Assembly (NCBI GenBank): GCA_024641205.1
Contig: JAHEDM010000206.1
Span: 1-5,169, forward strand
Source: Actinomycetes bacterium
GTDB taxonomy: Bacteria; Actinomycetota; Acidimicrobiia; Spongiisociales; UBA4744
Direction of reading: 5' to 3'
DNA: 5,169 bases
Part shown: one piece after another, positions 4,628 to 5,169 of the stretch
Layout: the number at the start of each line of letters is the position of its first letter
How positions within the stretch are numbered: the first letter of the stretch is position 1
Made by a program: the position numbers and the translations under genes
The notes under the pieces: model-generated
The model's database searches: none
What the model was told of the DNA's origin: nothing
Seen by the model: the letters and a program-made list of their open reading frames with translations, nothing else

Positions 4628-5061
4628 GGATCCAGCCCTCCCAACTCCTGGAGACCGGCTCGCGGACCATTGTTCCGACACTGCTGGTTGTGTCGGTGTT
4701 TCTGCTCGTGGTCGGCCATAACGCACCCGGCGGCGGGTTCGTTGGTGGCTTGCTGGCGGGGTCGGGCCTGCTTGTGGTCTTTCTGACCGGAGGTGGAACA
4801 GCCGTCCGTGAGCTGCTGCGCGCCCGTCCGACCACCCTGATCGGGTCGGGCATTGCCGTGGCGATGACTACCGCACTAGGCGGATTGCTGTTCGGCGGGT
4901 CGTTGCTCACCTCCGGGAAGCTTGATCTTGACCTGGGATGGTTCGGCAAGCTCGAAGTGGGTTCGACACTGATCTTCGACATTGGTGTCTACCTCGTGGT
5001 CGTTGGATTGGTGGCAACCGTTCTGCTGCATTTGGGAGATGCGGAAGGAGCTCATGAATGA
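4624..5061 (+). CDS. mrpB: Mrp Na+/H+ antiporter subunit B
   Basis: This 145-aa membrane subunit of the Mrp antiporter belongs to the MnhB family (PF04039). It has about four TM segments: 15-31, about 38-55, about 72-92 and 114-136. Signatures are GHNAPGGGFVGGL (31-43), which matches the family GHxxPGGGFxGG loop, and STLIFDIGVYLVVVG (114-128). In characterised Mrp systems MrpB is needed for antiport as part of the MrpA-G complex, but it does not transport alone. The ATG at 4624 overlaps the mrpA TGA (ATGA) and has GGAGG at 4614-4618, 5 nt upstream. The frame is open much further upstream (to 4081), but that extension encodes an Arg-rich soluble sequence and merely shadows mrpA. Its own stop overlaps the mrpC ATG. 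Length and motifs are normal. Confidence 0.95.
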   Translation: MRIQPSQLLETGSRTIVPTLLVVSVFLLVVGHNAPGGGFVGGLLAGSGLLVVFLTGGGTAVRELLRARPTTLIGSGIAVAMTTALGGLLFGGSLLTSGKLDLDLGWFGKLEVGSTLIFDIGVYLVVVGLVATVLLHLGDAEGAHE

Positions 5062-5169
5062 GCGTGGCAATGGCACTAGCCGCCGGCTTTCTCTTCGCAA
5101 CCGGCACCTACTTGATCATGCAGCGACTGCTGACGCGTATTGTGATTGGCCTCGGCTTGATTGCCCATG
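5058..5169 (+). CDS. mrpC: Mrp Na+/H+ antiporter subunit C, N-terminal part (runs off the window)
   Basis: The first 37 residues of an MrpC/MnhC protein (NuoK-like, PF00420) are present. The first TM begins AMALAAGFLFATGTYLIM and is followed by QRLLTRIVIGLGLIAH, which matches the conserved MrpC/NuoK turn and second helix (R-x-x-x-R-I-x-x-G-x-x-L/I-x-x-H). MrpC is a small membrane subunit needed for the full complex. The ATG overlaps the mrpB TGA (ATGA at 5058-5061). GGAAGGAG (5043-5050) lies 7 nt upstream, inside the end of mrpB. An ATG at 5054 is in another frame. The gene continues beyond the window, and mrpD-G would be expected after it. Confidence 0.9.
   Translation, partial: MSVAMALAAGFLFATGTYLIMQRLLTRIVIGLGLIAH

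Noticed and set aside
3557..4726. Long - strand open frame (389 codons) opposite mrpA/mrpB
   Set aside because: It lies antisense to an unmistakable mrpA. Its product is Gln-, Arg-, Gly- and His-rich with no membrane or domain pattern, as expected for a shadow frame in GC-rich DNA.
1..5169. Mobile elements, CRISPR arrays, tRNA or rRNA genes, toxin-antitoxin pairs
   Set aside because: No transposase-like frames, regularly spaced repeats, cloverleaf structures or target-site duplications were recognised on either strand.

Overview
The window comes from a high-GC bacterium, most likely an actinobacterium (Acidimicrobiia-like or a relative). The genes are GC-rich, the Mrp genes are tightly coupled by 4-nt overlaps, and TTG is used as a start codon. 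Taxonomy is inferred from composition and gene style only. No RNA genes, CRISPR arrays, insertion sequences or other mobile elements were seen.

Layout, left to right: (1) the last 27 codons of an unidentified membrane protein on the + strand (2-85); (2) a KcsA-like two-TM potassium channel on the + strand with a C-terminal coiled coil (153-668); (3) a convergent gap of about 200 nt with no gene but several perfect hairpins (669-870); (4) a small winged-helix regulator on the - strand (871-1164); (5) a tandem-domain UspE-like universal stress protein on the - strand (1240-2190), read in the same direction as the regulator and upstream of it; (6) an AT-rich divergent intergenic region (2191-2317) with two dyads, a repeated ATACG pentamer and a 10-codon mini-ORF; (7) the start of an Mrp-type multisubunit Na+/H+ antiporter operon on the + strand: mrpA (2318-4627), mrpB (4624-5061) and the first 37 codons of mrpC (5058 to the window end). 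mrpD-G presumably follow outside the window.

The common theme is monovalent cation and stress homeostasis. A K+ channel, a proton-driven Na+/H+ antiporter, a universal stress protein and a small DNA-binding regulator share a few kilobases. The usp gene and the mrp operon diverge from one AT-rich control region, so they may be co-regulated, and the small winged-helix protein is the obvious local candidate regulator. That link is inference. The gene families are well known. The less ordinary material is the regulatory DNA between usp and mrpA, the overlapping hairpins of the convergent gap, and the residue substitutions in the KcsA-like channel and in the UspE-like protein.
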